From: Centroberyx gerrardi
Taxonomy: Eukaryota > Chordata > Actinopteri > Beryciformes > Berycidae
Assembly (NCBI RefSeq): GCF_048128805.1
Contig: NC_136002.1
Span: forward strand, 26,246,602 to 26,310,601
DNA length: 64,000 bases
Reading direction: 5' to 3'
Shown here: positions 1-12,700 of the stretch, in pieces
Layout of the letters: each line of letters starts with the position of its first letter
Position numbering within the stretch: the stretch's first letter is position 1
The notes under the pieces: model-generated
Databases searched by the model: none
The model's input: the letters and a program-made list of their open reading frames with translations, nothing else
Told to the model about the DNA's origin: nothing
Made by a program: the position numbers and the translations under genes

Positions 1-331
1 TATTGATTCTGTGGTTAAACTGTCCAAGATGGGCCAGGCTTCAAAATGTATGTCTATATAATGCTCATGGGCATACATTGTCATTCTGTGTTTTAATTAC
101 ACTTGTTAGACTGCTTGTACACTTGTCAAAGTGAGTATAGACACTTTAACACCAGTTGTGATGCAGACCAGGCGTGGTACCAGGATGAAATGGATAAATA
201 CCAATTTTGTGGGAAAGTGAGCACATGTTTATTTTACCATAAAACCACTTCACACGCCCACTCAGGTAGATAACTCTTATACAATCATTGACTGCCATTG
301 TACTTCTCTCTGATATCTTGTCCCTCTGCAG
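1..331. other. mtus2 intron (partial)
   Basis: Sequence upstream of the first visible exon; ends in a pyrimidine-rich acceptor. Nothing else recognised. Confidence 0.6.
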
Positions 332-484
332 ATCCCGGCAGTGGCAGTGATGACACTCCTCTCCACAAGGCCACAGCGCCGCCCAGCGAAGCTTCCCGCG
401 CTCCCAGTCGCAGCAGCCCCCAGCCGCCCAACGCCCCCAGCCTCCAGCGCCGCTCGCTGCCCCCACCGCGCTGCTCCCCGCTCG
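332..484 (+). CDS. mtus2: mtus2 coding exon (first in window), Ser/Pro-rich
   Basis: Pyrimidine-rich acceptor ending AG at 330-331 and donor gtacgt at 485. Enters and leaves in phase 1 (51 codons' worth). It encodes a Ser/Pro/Arg-rich disordered segment ([20 protein letters not shown]). Only weakly recognisable by homology; phase agreement with the next exon supports it. Confidence 0.65.
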
Positions 485-3400
485 GTACGTCTCTCCCGAC
501 ACTCAGCTGTCCGCCAATAGAATCGCGTCCAGTCCAGTGCTCTATTTTTGTGTGCGTGCATATTTAGTCTATGTGCTATCTCCATGAGCAAAACACTTGT
601 CACCGTTAACTGCAGCTATTTCCACTACTCCCCATCCAAGGTCATTCTGTCTGGTGGTCACATGACTCTCGAGGTGGGATGTTAGAGTGTGTGTCAGGGG
701 TGTGTGTGTGGGTGTGTGGGTGGGTTGGGTGGGAGTGGCTTAACTTTGGAATGTATGTTGATGGCTGCAGCCGACAACAGTCACACCTCATGGCGGCTGA
801 CAACCCATTGGCCTCACTCACAAGCACCAGACATTCACATGTTGGTATTCATTCCACAGTATTCAATTCAGTTTAATTCAATTTCAATCAGCTTTATTGG
901 CATGACTATGTTGCCAAAGCTTACATAAATAATAGCGACAAAAATCTCTAATCATAAGCAAACAAAATGATTATAACAAACAGTAAGAATAACTGTAAAC
1001 AAATGCAAATCAAACTGATTGTGTAACATAAAACGCACAGAGAAATTCACATTCATTCTCGTATTGGTTCCACTGGCTGTCCCTTAGCTTACGGCAGGCT
1101 GCAATATATTTTGCAGATATAATAGAAATGTCTGGAATTTCACCTAATAGGTGTTGCAGTTTTTTGTTATTTGATAATGTTTGAAATTCACTGCGTTTCT
1201 GGATTATTTTAGGGAAGAAATATGTCTCGAATGTGTTTCTATTTGTCACAGTGTAATAAGAAGTGCAGCTCTGTCTCATTCCATAATGTCTGTCAGAGGA
1301 AACTCCCAGCCCCTGTAATGACAGCACTGCTACACCTTAACATGTAATTCACAGCAATGACTATGTTTTGAGTGTGTTATTTTTCCATTTCCATTTCCAT
1401 TTCCATTCCATTTCTCCATTGAGGTTGATGATCTTTGTTGTCCTTGTGTTGTATAACGCAGTAAGGAGCCAAGCCATGTTAAGAATGCAGGGTGGTTGAG
1501 AGGTGCTGCATGTAACTGGACCTGCCTGTGAGTGTTGCTATAGGAATGTTATTGTGCTACTTGGTCCAAAACTCACGTGCACGCAGCTCAACCACGACAC
1601 TGTTGGCCAGGCTAATTGGCAGTAATGGAGAGAAACTGTGGCTTTTGGTGTCACAGAGAACTGGCCCGCTGTAGCCATTATTTTTACGTATCTGATGCTC
1701 TTGCCAACAGGCACTTGTAAGGGAAGGGAAAGTACAGTAATAAACATGTTTATTGTATTCAAGCCTCCTGAAAATGCAGCCACTTTAAAAGTAACCTGGA
1801 TATAATTTAATCCAAATATAAAGTTGTGAGCATCGATGTTATGTTCAGTAGCCTCTAACCTGGTTCCTAATGGAATATTGAAGTATTTCCCCTCGCTGCA
1901 GCTATTCACATCCAGTCTACCAAATGAGTTTTCTTGAACTTCACAGGGAATCAAGCCTGACAACTCCAGAACTGAACCAAATGAATGCATGAACTAGATC
2001 AAGGGCTATTTTTTCCACAAGTATGTTTTAATGGAAGACATAATAAAACAATACAGCAGTCAATATAATGACATGTGATCCCTTTTTCTTTTTTTTTTAC
2101 ATCCCAAAAGGGAAAAAAAAAACAATGCTGGAAGACTAAGCTCAAGGGCTACTTTTCATTTTATTGTTACTGCTTCTACTAGCATTGGAGTGTATCATGA
2201 CAATACATTACATTAATGTATATGTAATGAGATTGTTCTACACTTAACATCATTATAATGATGAGGATACTACAACAATATGATTAAGAGAGTGCATCTC
2301 TGGTCAGGCCTATACCTTCTATGGTTCTCACCCACTTTCCCCATGGGGATCATTAAAGTTTCATCTAATTTAAGAACTGAGATTCAATTCAGAATTAAAT
2401 ATTATGAGACCTAGTGTATCTGTATTGTCGCCTAGCTTTGCATCACAGCAGTGGTACTGTGCACTGCCTAAGCTGATGTTGGCATCTTTATTGTGACTGC
2501 ACCTTGTTGCCAGTGTTGGCATCTTTGCAGTGAATGTGGTGTATCAGCGCCCTCCAGTGGCTGCAGGTTGTATTTCTGTGTAAACCAGGAGGAGGCTGAG
2601 GCTCTCTTTATGGCTGCTACAGTGAGCAGTCATGCTTCCTGCAACAGAATCTGTGTGGACCATGGTGTGTGGATAAGTGGAGCAGAGACTCCAGCTAGTG
2701 GCCACTTTACTGCACTGTATCTCACTTGCTGCTTTCTTGCTTGTGAATTACACAATACATGCTGAGCTGCAGAGCCTATATAAAACAAACACTTACAATT
2801 CACAGTAGTGCACTGCTGGCCAGCAAGTTCTCTTTTGTGTAGATTGCAGATTTAGATGTAATGTACACTACCAGTCAAAAGTTTGGACACACACATTTTT
2901 CTTTATTTTTACTATTTTTCACATTTTAGAATAATAGTAAAAACATCAAAACTATGAAATAACACAAATGGAATTATGCAGTGACCAAAAAAGTGTTAAA
3001 CAAATCAAAACTATCTTATATTTTTGATTCTTTAAAGTAGCCGCCCTTTGCCTTGATGTAAAGTCAAAGGCTTTGGAAAGAAATTCATACATAGGCATCA
3101 ACTTCACTATTTATATTTGTCTAAGAAACAAATTTCAAGCATTTAAGCATAAGCCTTTAGATCAAAATGGCTTTAAGAGAATGAAAAACACAGTACATTC
3201 AATCAGGTGTGTCCAAACTTTTGACTGGTAGTGTATCTATAAAAACAACATTTATGAGAGAGAAAACAAAAGCGATTTGTATTAGTGTGTAGCTCTGCAA
3301 TTTCTCTCTTGCTTTTCCAATGTGTAGGTTATGAATATTTTTCTCATAGATACTGACAGGATCTATTTACTACACAGCCTCCAGGAAGGAGATTCAGAAG

Positions 3401-3502
3401 GACACAGAGGCAGTGCAGCAACCAGCGTCCTCCTCCCCTAAAAGATTTGCAGTGGTTTCGCCCAAGCCTCAGTCTCCTGGTGAGTGCCAACATATCAAAT
3501 TG

Positions 3503-3550
<48 letters not shown>

Positions 3551-4870
3551 ATGTGTATATGGTACAAAAGGAGGAGGCAATAGTAGATGATGCAACACCA
3601 CCTTTGTTTTCTGTCCTTAGTATTGACTGTCAGCAGCAGAGTGTATCGCACCTTGTCTCTCTCTGTCTCTCTCTCTGTCTTCCTCTCCCACTCTCTCTTA
3701 GTGTCTCTCTCTCTCTTTCTCTCTCTCTCCACACTTGATTACATGAGCCATGGCAGCCTGCTGTTGTCATAGAGACCAAGCTAGCTGTAATGCTAGGATG
3801 GCTGCTGCAGTATTACCGCTGGCTCAGATTACCGCAACACAAGTCAGCATTTTCTCCTTTACTCAGATGCCAGACAAAACAGATTATGCTGTGACGGGCT
3901 TCTTGTGCAGGTGATATACTTTTACATAAGTGCTGCACACATACTCATGCCAGGCAAATGTTAGTGTTTTGAGCCAAGAGAGGGAATTGCTGCTGATTGG
4001 TCAGAGCAGCGAGCAGACTTCAGTAACAGTAAGGAGAAAAGATGGAGGAGGATACAGACCGCTGAGGTTACTGAGGTTTGGAAAGAGCATCATCACAGGA
4101 AATGCAATTCACTGAGCAAGTGATGTTTGATGATTGAACATTATCATTGAACACATATGAATATACAAATACTGTATATTAACAAAGAACCAAATGTATA
4201 AAATATATGAAACAAATGTATTGTAATACATTGTACACTCTGCTGTACTGCTTTTCCTATTTGTGCATTTGTTAGTGTATGTGTGCGTGAGTGTACCCTA
4301 CATGTGTATGTGTGTGTGAGTGTCCATGTGTGTAACCTGTCATCCGATCTGTAACATAGATCAGTTATTTCCTATTTAAAAAACAAAAAAAACACTCAAG
4401 GTTGTGCTGTTATACTGTATATCAGCACAGCACAAGGCTGCACTCCCTCTCATGTCATATTGCTTTTATACAACAAGTAATGGTATCCAGTAATTTGAGA
4501 CAACAGATTATGATTGTTGTCTTTTATTCGTCTCCGCCAACAAAAACAGTTCCCTCAGGATTCCGCTAACAAGTGTTGCCAAGCAACATATACACTGTTT
4601 ACATTAGAACACCTGTAAAGTGGAGTGATACATACAGTGAAATGTCCCACTGCTGTTATACTGTATATCAGCGCTCTCGGAATGCCTCCTGTCCAATCAA
4701 ATTACTCGACCGGAACTAACTTTTCATCAGATTCATCCTGTATATTAGATTTTCACTGTGCTGTAGATATTCATGTTAGGCTGCCTGATTTTACTCCCAA
4801 AGCTTGTACTGTAACATCTTCAATATTGGTAATCTTGTGATCATGTTAGTCTTTCTGTTGGTAATGTTTG

Positions 4871-4910
<40 letters not shown>

Positions 4911-7900
4911 CTCCTCACCTTGTGGAGGTCTTCACAGTCTTTGCCTGGTGAAAATATGTGCTATGACAAAAATTAGAAAGAGTGGCGTCTTGGTTACTGC
5001 TTAGACACATGATACGCATATGTATGGGGGAGTTCCAGATGTTTCACTGAAGAACATGAAAAGTCAAGTCAGAACATGAGTCAATATATTTCAATATATT
5101 TTGTCCCTCTCCCTGCAGTTCGTGGGCGGATCGCAGCGGGCCGTGGCGCCCTGAGGGCTGACAGGGCCCAGGAGTCGGACCGCGCTCTGGTGCAGCAGCT
5201 GCGGGAGCGCTGTGAGGAGCAGGCCTGGCAGCTGCAGAGCCTCCAGGCCCAGCTAAAGAAGGCCTCCCTGGGCCTGGAGGTGTTCGCCATCACCACCCAG
5301 CACTTCTGCCAGAAGGTAGGCTACAGCAGAATGCTTGGACTAGGGCTGTCTTGCCTATCTGTCCAATTTCAGGACCTTGGAAAAGCTCTTAATATCAATT
5401 TCAGTAGGTTTCTCTGTGCTTTAGAGCTGCACTAGGAAATCTTTTTATGTAAAATACACCTGTTTTATCAGCCTAAATCACAAAGTGGGGCTGCAACAGA
5501 GAAGATCATCCCATCCCCACGCTGTAGATTCCCCCTGGCGCGAAATCTTCTCTGCATACAGGAAGTGACCTATCAAAATTTAAGAGCAAAATACAAAACT
5601 TTCTACTAAATAGAAGAGAGCAAGCATTCAATCCAGAGAAAGCTGGACTCACAGCAGTTGAATCTCTTCACCACCTCCACCAGACACTAAGAAGAATAAA
5701 TTTAGGTCCAAGGAGTTCACAATTTACTGTACTGATGTCACTCAAACAGTTACTTCTTATCGCCACTTGGGGCCGCCAAGGTGCAAAATGTCCCAGTGCA
5801 GCTTTAACATTTTAAAAGCCTCCAAAAAGTCGGTCAAACGCACTTGTCTGGTAGAAATTCTGTCCTTTGTCCAAATCAAAAGCTCGCTTTTCATTCGTCG
5901 TGCGGCCATTCATCATCCTGGTAAGCACAACACTCACGGTTCGAAAAGGGAAAGGAGACTCACCACAAAAGGAAAAAGGGCTTTCAGGATGCAACTGCAA
6001 AGCTTTTATAGTCCTTGCTAGAATGAAACACACCTGTGGCACCTGATGTTTGTTGTCAGCATTGCTTTGTTCATAAAGCCAGTCTCTCGCTTTAATATCT
6101 GAATGTTGAGGACTTTTGAATCAGAAGCAGAGGGATCTGTCAGTGAGTGTGATGATTAGGGGAAATACAGAGGACTTTCAAAGGTTTTTTTCAGTAGTTA
6201 AAATAAAGATATAAAACAGTATGAGGTGCATGATGGCATTGTGCGTGTTTGTGTGTGAGGGTATGCATGTGTGTGTATGTGTGAAAGACCAGAAGTCTGT
6301 CTTGCACCCGCTGGCTGTTTTACTGAATGGGATCTGAACCATAGCTGTTTACACCACATGCCCCATTCATTTCCTGTTCATTTTAGTTAAATAATTCCAG
6401 GGTTATTTTTTTTGTGTCATCCTTTCTCTCATCTGCATTTATAGGGGGGCGAGCTTTACTATGGAAATGGTTGTGTTTCTTGAAATGTGTTTGAATTGAA
6501 TCAAGTGTTGAAGCCTGAAGCCTTTCTGTCTGGTGTCTTTTACAGTGCAGGAGGCTGGTTGATGCTTGTTTTGAGTATTCTCCTGTTGCGATAAGGCAAT
6601 CACTGTAATGGCCAAGCCTTTCTGTGGGAGATCAAACATGTTCTTGCTTATACAGCATCTGATGGTAGTGACAGCAAGCCTGTATAGTGCACACTTGAGT
6701 GTGTTCTGCTTGTAAAACCCGGATTTAGCGCTTGTCCCTTGCCATCGCCCGGTCTTCTGCTCGTATTTCTCTTTAAACGCTCAGGGAATATTACATTTTG
6801 GTGTTCAGCCATTTCCCAGCCCCACCCATGAGTCCTCTCCTCAGTGGGAGATGATGAATGAGATTAGAGGCGACTGCCTGGCTATGCTTTTAGTGTGACT
6901 GGTTGCCAGGCATAAGCAGTATCCACTAAGATCTGACCGATAGAGGATTTTGAAATATATAGATGTATCTGCAAATAAGGTCTGTGGAAGGATAGGATAA
7001 GCTAAATATGATAAAATGGCTGTATTAAAGTGTATTTCGACAATAAATCATCAGGGCTCACTCAAATGATTCTAAAATGCACCCATATTCCCTGGGTTTT
7101 ACTAGAGAATGGTTACTTTTCACAAGAAAACGAAACAAAATCTTTAAAGTCAACCTGAACTGTTCGCTCCATTATATTTTCCTGTGCCTCTTTGATGGAA
7201 TACAGTGTGTCCCAATGCCAGTATTTCAGATGAAGGCTAATATCGGCCAAGATATCTATCCTCTGTCTAGCCTGGCACCTCCCTCCCTTTACCCGCCTCC
7301 CTCCACCCTGTAATCCAGCACCACTGCTCTATTAATCTCCGGTCATACATCACAGGCATCATCCAAAAAAGAGCCACTTAGTGACATAAAAGCCCCCGCA
7401 GTGAAGCATGTGACGTGAATAACAAAGAAACTGCTTCTTATTTTATGTTAATTCTTGAGTCTGCAGTCAAGCCTTGATTCAGACAACATGCATTGATGGG
7501 GTTTTTACGAAGTCTAATTAGTGCTTTGAGATGGGTTGATGTTGTAATGTTAGTGAAAAGATAAATATATCCAGTACCAGATTATATGTGCTTTATATGT
7601 TTCACTGTAGTTTGAATTATTTGCATTAAGCTTTATACCTGATATTGTTATTTGGACACCACTATTTCAGTTGGTCGTTGTATAAAATTAGAAAGTCAGT
7701 CAGCCATCTAGAATAAATTCTGTGCGTCTGAGCATGTGTGTGTTGTGTACCTATTGAAATGCCTGCATATCGCTATTCTTCCTTCAGCAGTGTGCCAGAC
7801 CAGCTAATTGGCAACTTATTGATCATTTCCCTCCCCCATCTTCTTCTCTTCCGCTCTTTTTTTTCGGCGACGGAAAAAGACTGCACGTGCATGTGTTGCT

Positions 7901-7927
7901 CCCTGCCGTGCGTGTGAATGTGATAGG

Positions 7928-7972
<45 letters not shown>

Positions 7973-8369
7973 GAGGTGGTTGGGGGTGGGGGGGGCTTAA
8001 GGGAGGGTAGGCAGAGCTGGGCTGGGCCTGGCAGTCTTTGTTCCAGCACGGATCACGCCGGTCGCACCAGGAAAAAGAGGTGAGGCTTCAGTCCCTCTCA
8101 TCTCTCCTCCCCTCTCTTTCCTCTGCCTGGTTCCCTCCCTCCCTCCCATCTCTCTCTCTCTCTCTCTCTCTCTGTATCCCCCACCTCTCCTCTCTGTCTC
8201 TCTCTGGCACTAGTATCTGTCACTGCTGCCTCCCCAGCAGGCTCAGGGATGCCGTCTGCTAGCCTAGTATGGGCCACTGCTGCTGTAGGCTCCATCTCCA
8301 CCCACTGCGCTGTCTGGACCGAACGGTAAAAGGCAGTATCTTCTGCCTTGATTCAGCACTGAGGATTAC

Positions 8370-8416
<47 letters not shown>

Positions 8417-9663
8417 CATGTGTGTTTGGGTGAAGGGGGGGTGTATTGACTTGTTTCCTAGCTGCTGGAGTGTCAGAGCTAGTGGTGAGAGAGTTTAGCC
8501 GTGCATGATTATGCTGAGTCAAAGCAGGCTTTTGCTTTTCCCCCTTGCCTGTCGCGCTGTGTCCCTCTTTCTGTCTGTTAGAGTTTGCAGTGTCATTACA
8601 TAACAAGCTACTGCTGCTGTGCTATATTCTTGTGTCTGTATGTCTGTTTTAGCGTGTGCAGAGCATCCTTACGTGTGCTAATCTGATGTTGCTGCATTTC
8701 TCATCTGTGAGAAATCACGTGTTCAGTCTGCCTTGCAGGATTCATAGTTACAGCTCCTTGTGTGTTTATTGGCCTTGGTCTCACTGCAAAAAACATCCAT
8801 CTTAACAAGTCATTTAGTCTCATATTCAGCCTTCACATCAATTTTTTCTTAAAAAAAAAAAAAAGAAAAAAGATGAGATAACTCCATTTGTTTCCAGTGC
8901 AGCTTCACTAGAATTCTAGAAATGAGTGTCAATATCTTGAAACAAGTCAGAAAAAGGCAGATCACTGCACTACTATCAAGAAAATGAAACTTGATTCTAC
9001 AAAATTATCAAAAGAAGTTGATTTGCATTGGAAACAAGTGAAATTATCTAACCCCATAAGCCGATTTTTTCACTTGTTTTAAAATAAATTACGATTTTAG
9101 GATTCAATAATAGACTGAATGGCTAGTTAAGATTGGAGATTTTTTGCGCTGGTGGTTCTCCTCAGGACAAAAACAACAAAACAAATAAGCTGCTGCACAT
9201 TAGAAGGTGTTTGCCAGGCATGGTCCCACCGACTCTGGACTGATGAGCTGGGTGTAGGCTTGGGGGCGAGATAAATTCATTTATTAGATGTAGCCGATGT
9301 CCTTGAGAATGCACAGCCCTGGCTCGGAGAAGCCGTGTTTATTCTTTTCCAGGAAGTAAAATGGATTACGTTTCCTTGGTGAAGGCTGGATATCAGGTGG
9401 GGAAATTAGAATGCATGTCACATTACTCCCTGGAGACTAAGGGGGTCGGAGGGGGGGGGTGTCTGGGCAGGACCAGGGGCATGATGGATAAGAGCAGAGG
9501 TGGAGCTGAGGAATCAGAAATAAAAAGCCACCGACCATCCTCCACCCCCCGTGAGGTCACTGCAATCTCTGTCTGATGACAGTATGTTACAAGCAAGACC
9601 TTTTGAGAGGGTGACATCATTACTGCCTAGACATACAGTATACCGCCTCATACATATTTCACC

Positions 9664-9718
<55 letters not shown>

Positions 9719-12700
9719 CCTCAAGTGTTTCTCGTGTAAGCTTTGCGTTTTGCCTATTTGATCTTTGCTTGATCTCTTAGCAACAGTGAAGGCAGGCGTA
9801 CTTACTGCATGTTTGCCTTTAGAGTGGTGATCAATACCCATTTAACTGGCCGGATGTGTGAGTAAGAGGTGCTGTGAGGGTGTCACATCATGAAGAGTCC
9901 CCAGTTGATATCATGGAAGCCTTAATTGTCGCTCAGCCCCTTTCCTATTCATGGTTTTTGGTCTGGTACCAGAGGAGCACGCCTGGACGTGAGAAGTCAT
10001 ATTCTGTAACTCAAAGAAGAGAGGATAGAGAGTGTTTCTGTTGGGTTTTGGTGTGTGGAGGCATTTGTTGAAGCTGCTCTTTGGTTTGGGGGTTGTTGCT
10101 TAATGGAAAATGAAGAGTTCCATGGCACTCTTTAAGCAAAAATTTTAAAAGCCTTAATTTCATGGCTAGTTCAAAACTCCAATGTGTTTCGGCCATGCAG
10201 GAGGAACATTTAGTTTACATTTTTGCTTGAATAGTGCCTTGAAACTTTCTTCTTCATTAGGTTTTATTCTATGTTGTTGCTATTTTACAGGGTCTTTCTT
10301 CAGGTGTCACAGTTGTACTCTCCACCAGCCTTAACAATCATGTTCAAGTTCACTACAATGCTAGGTGGTGTGTTTTTTTTTAAGTGATCCACTGATGATT
10401 TCCTCAGATTTACAATGCTGTGTGTGTGTTTGTTTGCATTTTAGAGTGAGAGTGCCATTGTGAAGGAGAGGGAACTGTCCCTGGAGCTCGCCAGAATCAG
10501 GGATGAAGTGGGTGAGTGGGATACAGCATGACAGATATCGCACCGAAGGGAGAAGGGAAGGCAGCGAGTCACTCTTGGCAGTGTATTGCCACAAGGGACG
10601 AGAGAAACAAGTGTCCCCTGGGAGTCCACTCTGCTGATGGAAGGCTGGATTTAGTCCGAGATCACAACACAAAGCCACTGTATACCCTACATTATAAAAA
10701 TGTTGCCTCTTGGCATTGTTCCATATCAAACTCCTTAACAAACTCTGACTGCCTTATACCATAAGCCTCTACTTCTAATTTCAAAAAGCTTGTGGCTGCA
10801 AGACAAAGACAATCACTTACTTTGGCGATATCTTCTTGACACTAAGTTGTTGCCTTGCTAATTAGGACACTCTTACAAAGGATGTACCATTTTTAACACA
10901 TCTGTTTGTCTTCTTTGGGACAACACACACTTGTGTTACTTTTCAACACAACTTATGTTAATGGCAATACATTTTAACACAACATGTTATTAACTAGGGA
11001 TGGGACGATATTATCTTACAATACAATTCAATACGCGATATGAGGTTCACAATTCAATACAACCACAATACAATGCGATAAATAAAAGTTAAATGACAAC
11101 AAAGTCTGACTGTGCAAAATTATGTTTATTTCTGAGACACAAATCTATCTAGCGATGGTATTGGCTTGCTAGAATGTAAACAACAATTTAAAAATGTCAT
11201 TACAAAGTGCAAATAAAATAATTTAGATGGAGAGCTTGTGAAATTGTGATGGTCAAGCCGTCTCATTTGTGATTACAACAGCAGAATAAAATGGAGCTAA
11301 TGCGATTCATTTTTCTGTCCCACGATACGTATTGCCACATTTTTGTATTGTGATATATTGAATTTTGATATATCGTCCTATCCCTATTATTAACATATCT
11401 TGCGTTGAAAAGTAACACAATTGTGTGTTGTCCCAACGAAGACACACAAACGTGTTAAAGTGACACATCCTTTCTAAGAGTGATACGTGACCCAAATGTG
11501 GGTCTTGCGAAGCAGACTACAGCTCTACCTTGTGGTCCAGCTTTCAGTGTTGCACGCTGGGAGCATCTGCAGCAGGACAAGGAGGAACTGGAGCGGCGCT
11601 TTGAGAGTGAGCTGCAGGGTTTGCGGGCGCAGCAGCAGAGTGAGCTGGGAGCCCTGGAGGAGCGGCTGAGGGCGCAGCACACGGCGGAAACCCAGCGCGT
11701 TCAGGCCCAGCAGCGCACCGAGCTGCAGGAGCTACGTGGCAGGCAGCAGGAGCAGGTGTGTGTCTTTTAATAAAGAGCCGGTACCAGCAGGTCAATGTCG
11801 TCCACCGCCGATTTTGAGAGAAACAAGGATATTATTTTGGTTAAAAGCTTCAGGGGTGGCAGTCTGTGAAACATGCAATGAATCCCGCCTCACCCTGCCT
11901 TAAAAAACTGCTAATCCACCCAAAGGAATTTCATTAGTGCTGGTTTCATGCTGCCAAGAATAAATTTCCAGGGGGGGAAACAGTGGATCCTTGTAATGTT
12001 GTGACACTTTTTGGCATCAAAATTGTCAAATTTAGAGGCGTCCCGGTGGCTCAACTGGTAGAATGCATCCTAATCGTCTTTCCTGTCTCTCTCTACTATC
12101 ACTGTCTAATAAAGCAGAAATGCCAAAGAAAATAATTGTCAATTATATTGAATATTGGAACAAAATATCGGCAGCTTCATTCCAAAAATGTCAGGATCAG
12201 TATCGGCCCTCAAAAACCCATATCGGTCGAACCCTAGTTTGTACACATGTATGTATGTATGTGCATGAATGTCTGTGACTGTCTGTGAGTGTGAGCCAAG
12301 TCATACACTGAACCATTGCTATCATTACAGCAAAACAAGTTCTTTATGTAATTGTACCAATCTTGGCCCAGATTGAGGAGATGAGTGAGAACCATGAGGC
12401 GTCCTTAATGGAGATGGAGACAACTCACAATGACACACTGGCCACTCTGCAGGAGGAGCACGCCAGGACTGTGAAGAGTAAGCACCGCATTTAAGACTTA
12501 TACCGTACCAGGTGTAAAGAGATATAAAGTAACTTACGATATGTTTTGGTGTCAGACTTGAAGATGGCCCATGAACAGCAGAGGAAGTCTCTAGAAGAGG
12601 AGTTTGAGAAGCTCAGACTGTCACTGCAGGTTAACAGTTCTCCTTGATGTTTTCCTTTTTTACAGAGATACAGTATCATGCATTCTTTGGTCTGTGACTC

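Larger units (their letters stand above)
485..3377. other. mtus2 intron with repeats
   Basis: No coding exon seen. It holds a GTGT-rich stretch (about 680-735), a dispersed-repeat candidate (880-1330), a short TTTCCA-like tandem (1384-1416), a retrotransposon-like tail (about 2320-2370) and a Tc1-derived element (2864-3235). Confidence 0.6.
3480..5118. other. mtus2 intron
   Basis: Contains a (GT)n run, a (CT)-rich tract and a (TC)n run close to the downstream acceptor. No exon or gene recognised. Confidence 0.6.
5316..10444. other. mtus2 intron, 5.1 kb
   Basis: No exon seen. Holds two miniature-element candidates (5421-5807 and 8782-9154) and several microsatellites. 6060-7900 has no structure I recognise. 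Confidence 0.6.
10512..11540. other. mtus2 intron, mostly nested transposons
   Basis: About 60 percent of this intron is the nested element pair. The remaining flanks show nothing recognised. Confidence 0.65.
11756..12371. other. mtus2 intron with SINE and element remnants
   Basis: Holds a truncated SINE (12035-12126) joined to an inverted-repeat element remnant (about 12140-12237). No exon. Confidence 0.6.

Noticed and set aside
1538..1990. 150-aa ORF on - in an mtus2 intron
   Set aside because: No known domain, no promoter or splice support; length is within chance for this intron.
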